This document shows positions 5,772 to 6,100 of a stretch of DNA of 6,100 nt, in pieces. This stretch comes from an uncultured Blautia sp. (GTDB lineage: Bacteria > Bacillota > Clostridia > Lachnospirales > Lachnospiraceae). How positions within the stretch are numbered: the first letter of the stretch is position 1; each line of letters starts with the position of its first letter. Made by a program: the position numbers and the translations under genes. Under the pieces are notes generated by a model that saw nothing but the letters and a program-made list of their open reading frames with translations, had not been told where the DNA came from and made no database searches. The stretch spans positions 1 through 6,100 of the forward strand of contig CAAFRY010000136.1 in NCBI GenBank assembly GCA_900765525.1. Reading direction: 5' to 3'.

Positions 5772-6074
5772 TTAAAAATATTTGTATCCATCTATGAATA
5801 TCATATGCGGCAGTAAATCTGTTTGGGTTCCTACAGTAAATCCGGCAATACTAACGGTTACCTCATAACGCCCATATACTTTAACATCTAAATATCTATG
5901 CTCTTCAACAGAAGCTGTATAATATTCTTGTTTCCATCTAAGGAATGTAACACCTGGAGCAGCTGTGCTAACGTAATCTATTTGACTGATTCTAGTGTAC
6001 TGACACGTTCGCATTTCAACAAATGACTTGCCTGAATTTCCATCTGCTGCGTTGTCGTCAATCGACGTAGCCAC
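5772..6074 (-). CDS. Hypothetical protein, 100 aa, possibly a truncated remnant
   Basis: I do not recognise this product. It is a 100-residue sequence without membrane helix or signal peptide. The C-terminal half alternates hydrophobic and polar residues (for example YLDVKVYGRYEVTVSIAGF), which suggests a beta-strand domain, and it ends in DGYKYF. The only start in frame near the 5' end is GTG 6074, seven bases after a weak GAGG; a TGA lies in the same frame at 6086-6084. An alternative frame opens with ATG 6087 next to a GGAGG-like site but stops after nine codons. The first ~50 bases are GC-rich, while the rest is clearly AT-richer than neighbouring genes. Both points allow for a frameshifted or truncated gene, or a horizontally acquired one. 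It converges on yqeY and ends before the 5693-5727 hairpin. A coding origin is likely; an intact gene is uncertain. Confidence 0.5.
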   Translation of the reverse strand: MATSIDDNAADGNSGKSFVEMRTCQYTRISQIDYVSTAAPGVTFLRWKQEYYTASVEEHRYLDVKVYGRYEVTVSIAGFTVGTQTDLLPHMIFIDGYKYF

Positions 6075-6100
6075 CGCTACGCCTCATTCCTCCGCCTTGC

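Overview
The window looks like chromosomal DNA of a low-to-moderate GC Gram-positive anaerobe, most likely a gut clostridium of the Lachnospiraceae type. This is inferred from AAGGAG-type ribosome binding sites, TTGACA/TATAAT-type promoters, AT-leaning codon use, and the mix of Na+-coupled amino acid symporters with a YqeY protein. No rRNA, tRNA, CRISPR array, transposase or recognised riboswitch was seen.

Layout. (1) At 22-1065 on the plus strand lies a membrane acyltransferase of the Acyl_transf_3 / fucose 4-O-acetylase type; its stop codon is inside its own intrinsic terminator. (2) At 4025-1136 on the minus strand is a tight three-gene operon. It encodes an NSS (SNF) family Na+:amino acid symporter, an AgcS family Na+:alanine/glycine symporter (18-nt gap), and a 58-residue cysteine-rich soluble protein (4-nt gap) that begins just after the AgcS stop. 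(3) A 249-bp divergent control region (4026-4274) has a plausible sigma-A promoter facing each way. (4) At 4275-4913 on the plus strand is a UPF0126/TRIC-like membrane protein with two GGGxxRD repeats; the family has been linked both to cation channels and to glycine transport. (5) At 4914-5130 a compact, highly structured intergenic element carries several near-perfect stem-loops with four TATAAT boxes, two on each strand. The first box completes a very good promoter for the next gene. (6) At 5131-5580 on the plus strand is yqeY. (7) At 5581-5771 is an intergenic stretch with a perfect 16-bp hairpin, probably a terminator shared by yqeY and the convergent gene. (8) At 6074-5772 on the minus strand is a small AT-rich reading frame of unknown function that may be a remnant.

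The centre of the window reads as an amino acid transport locus. Two secondary Na+ symporters of different folds are co-transcribed, and a possible glycine transporter is divergent from them. No new multi-gene system is evident. The items most worth follow-up are the structured element before yqeY, the small cysteine-rich protein ending the symporter operon, and the unidentified 3' reading frame.
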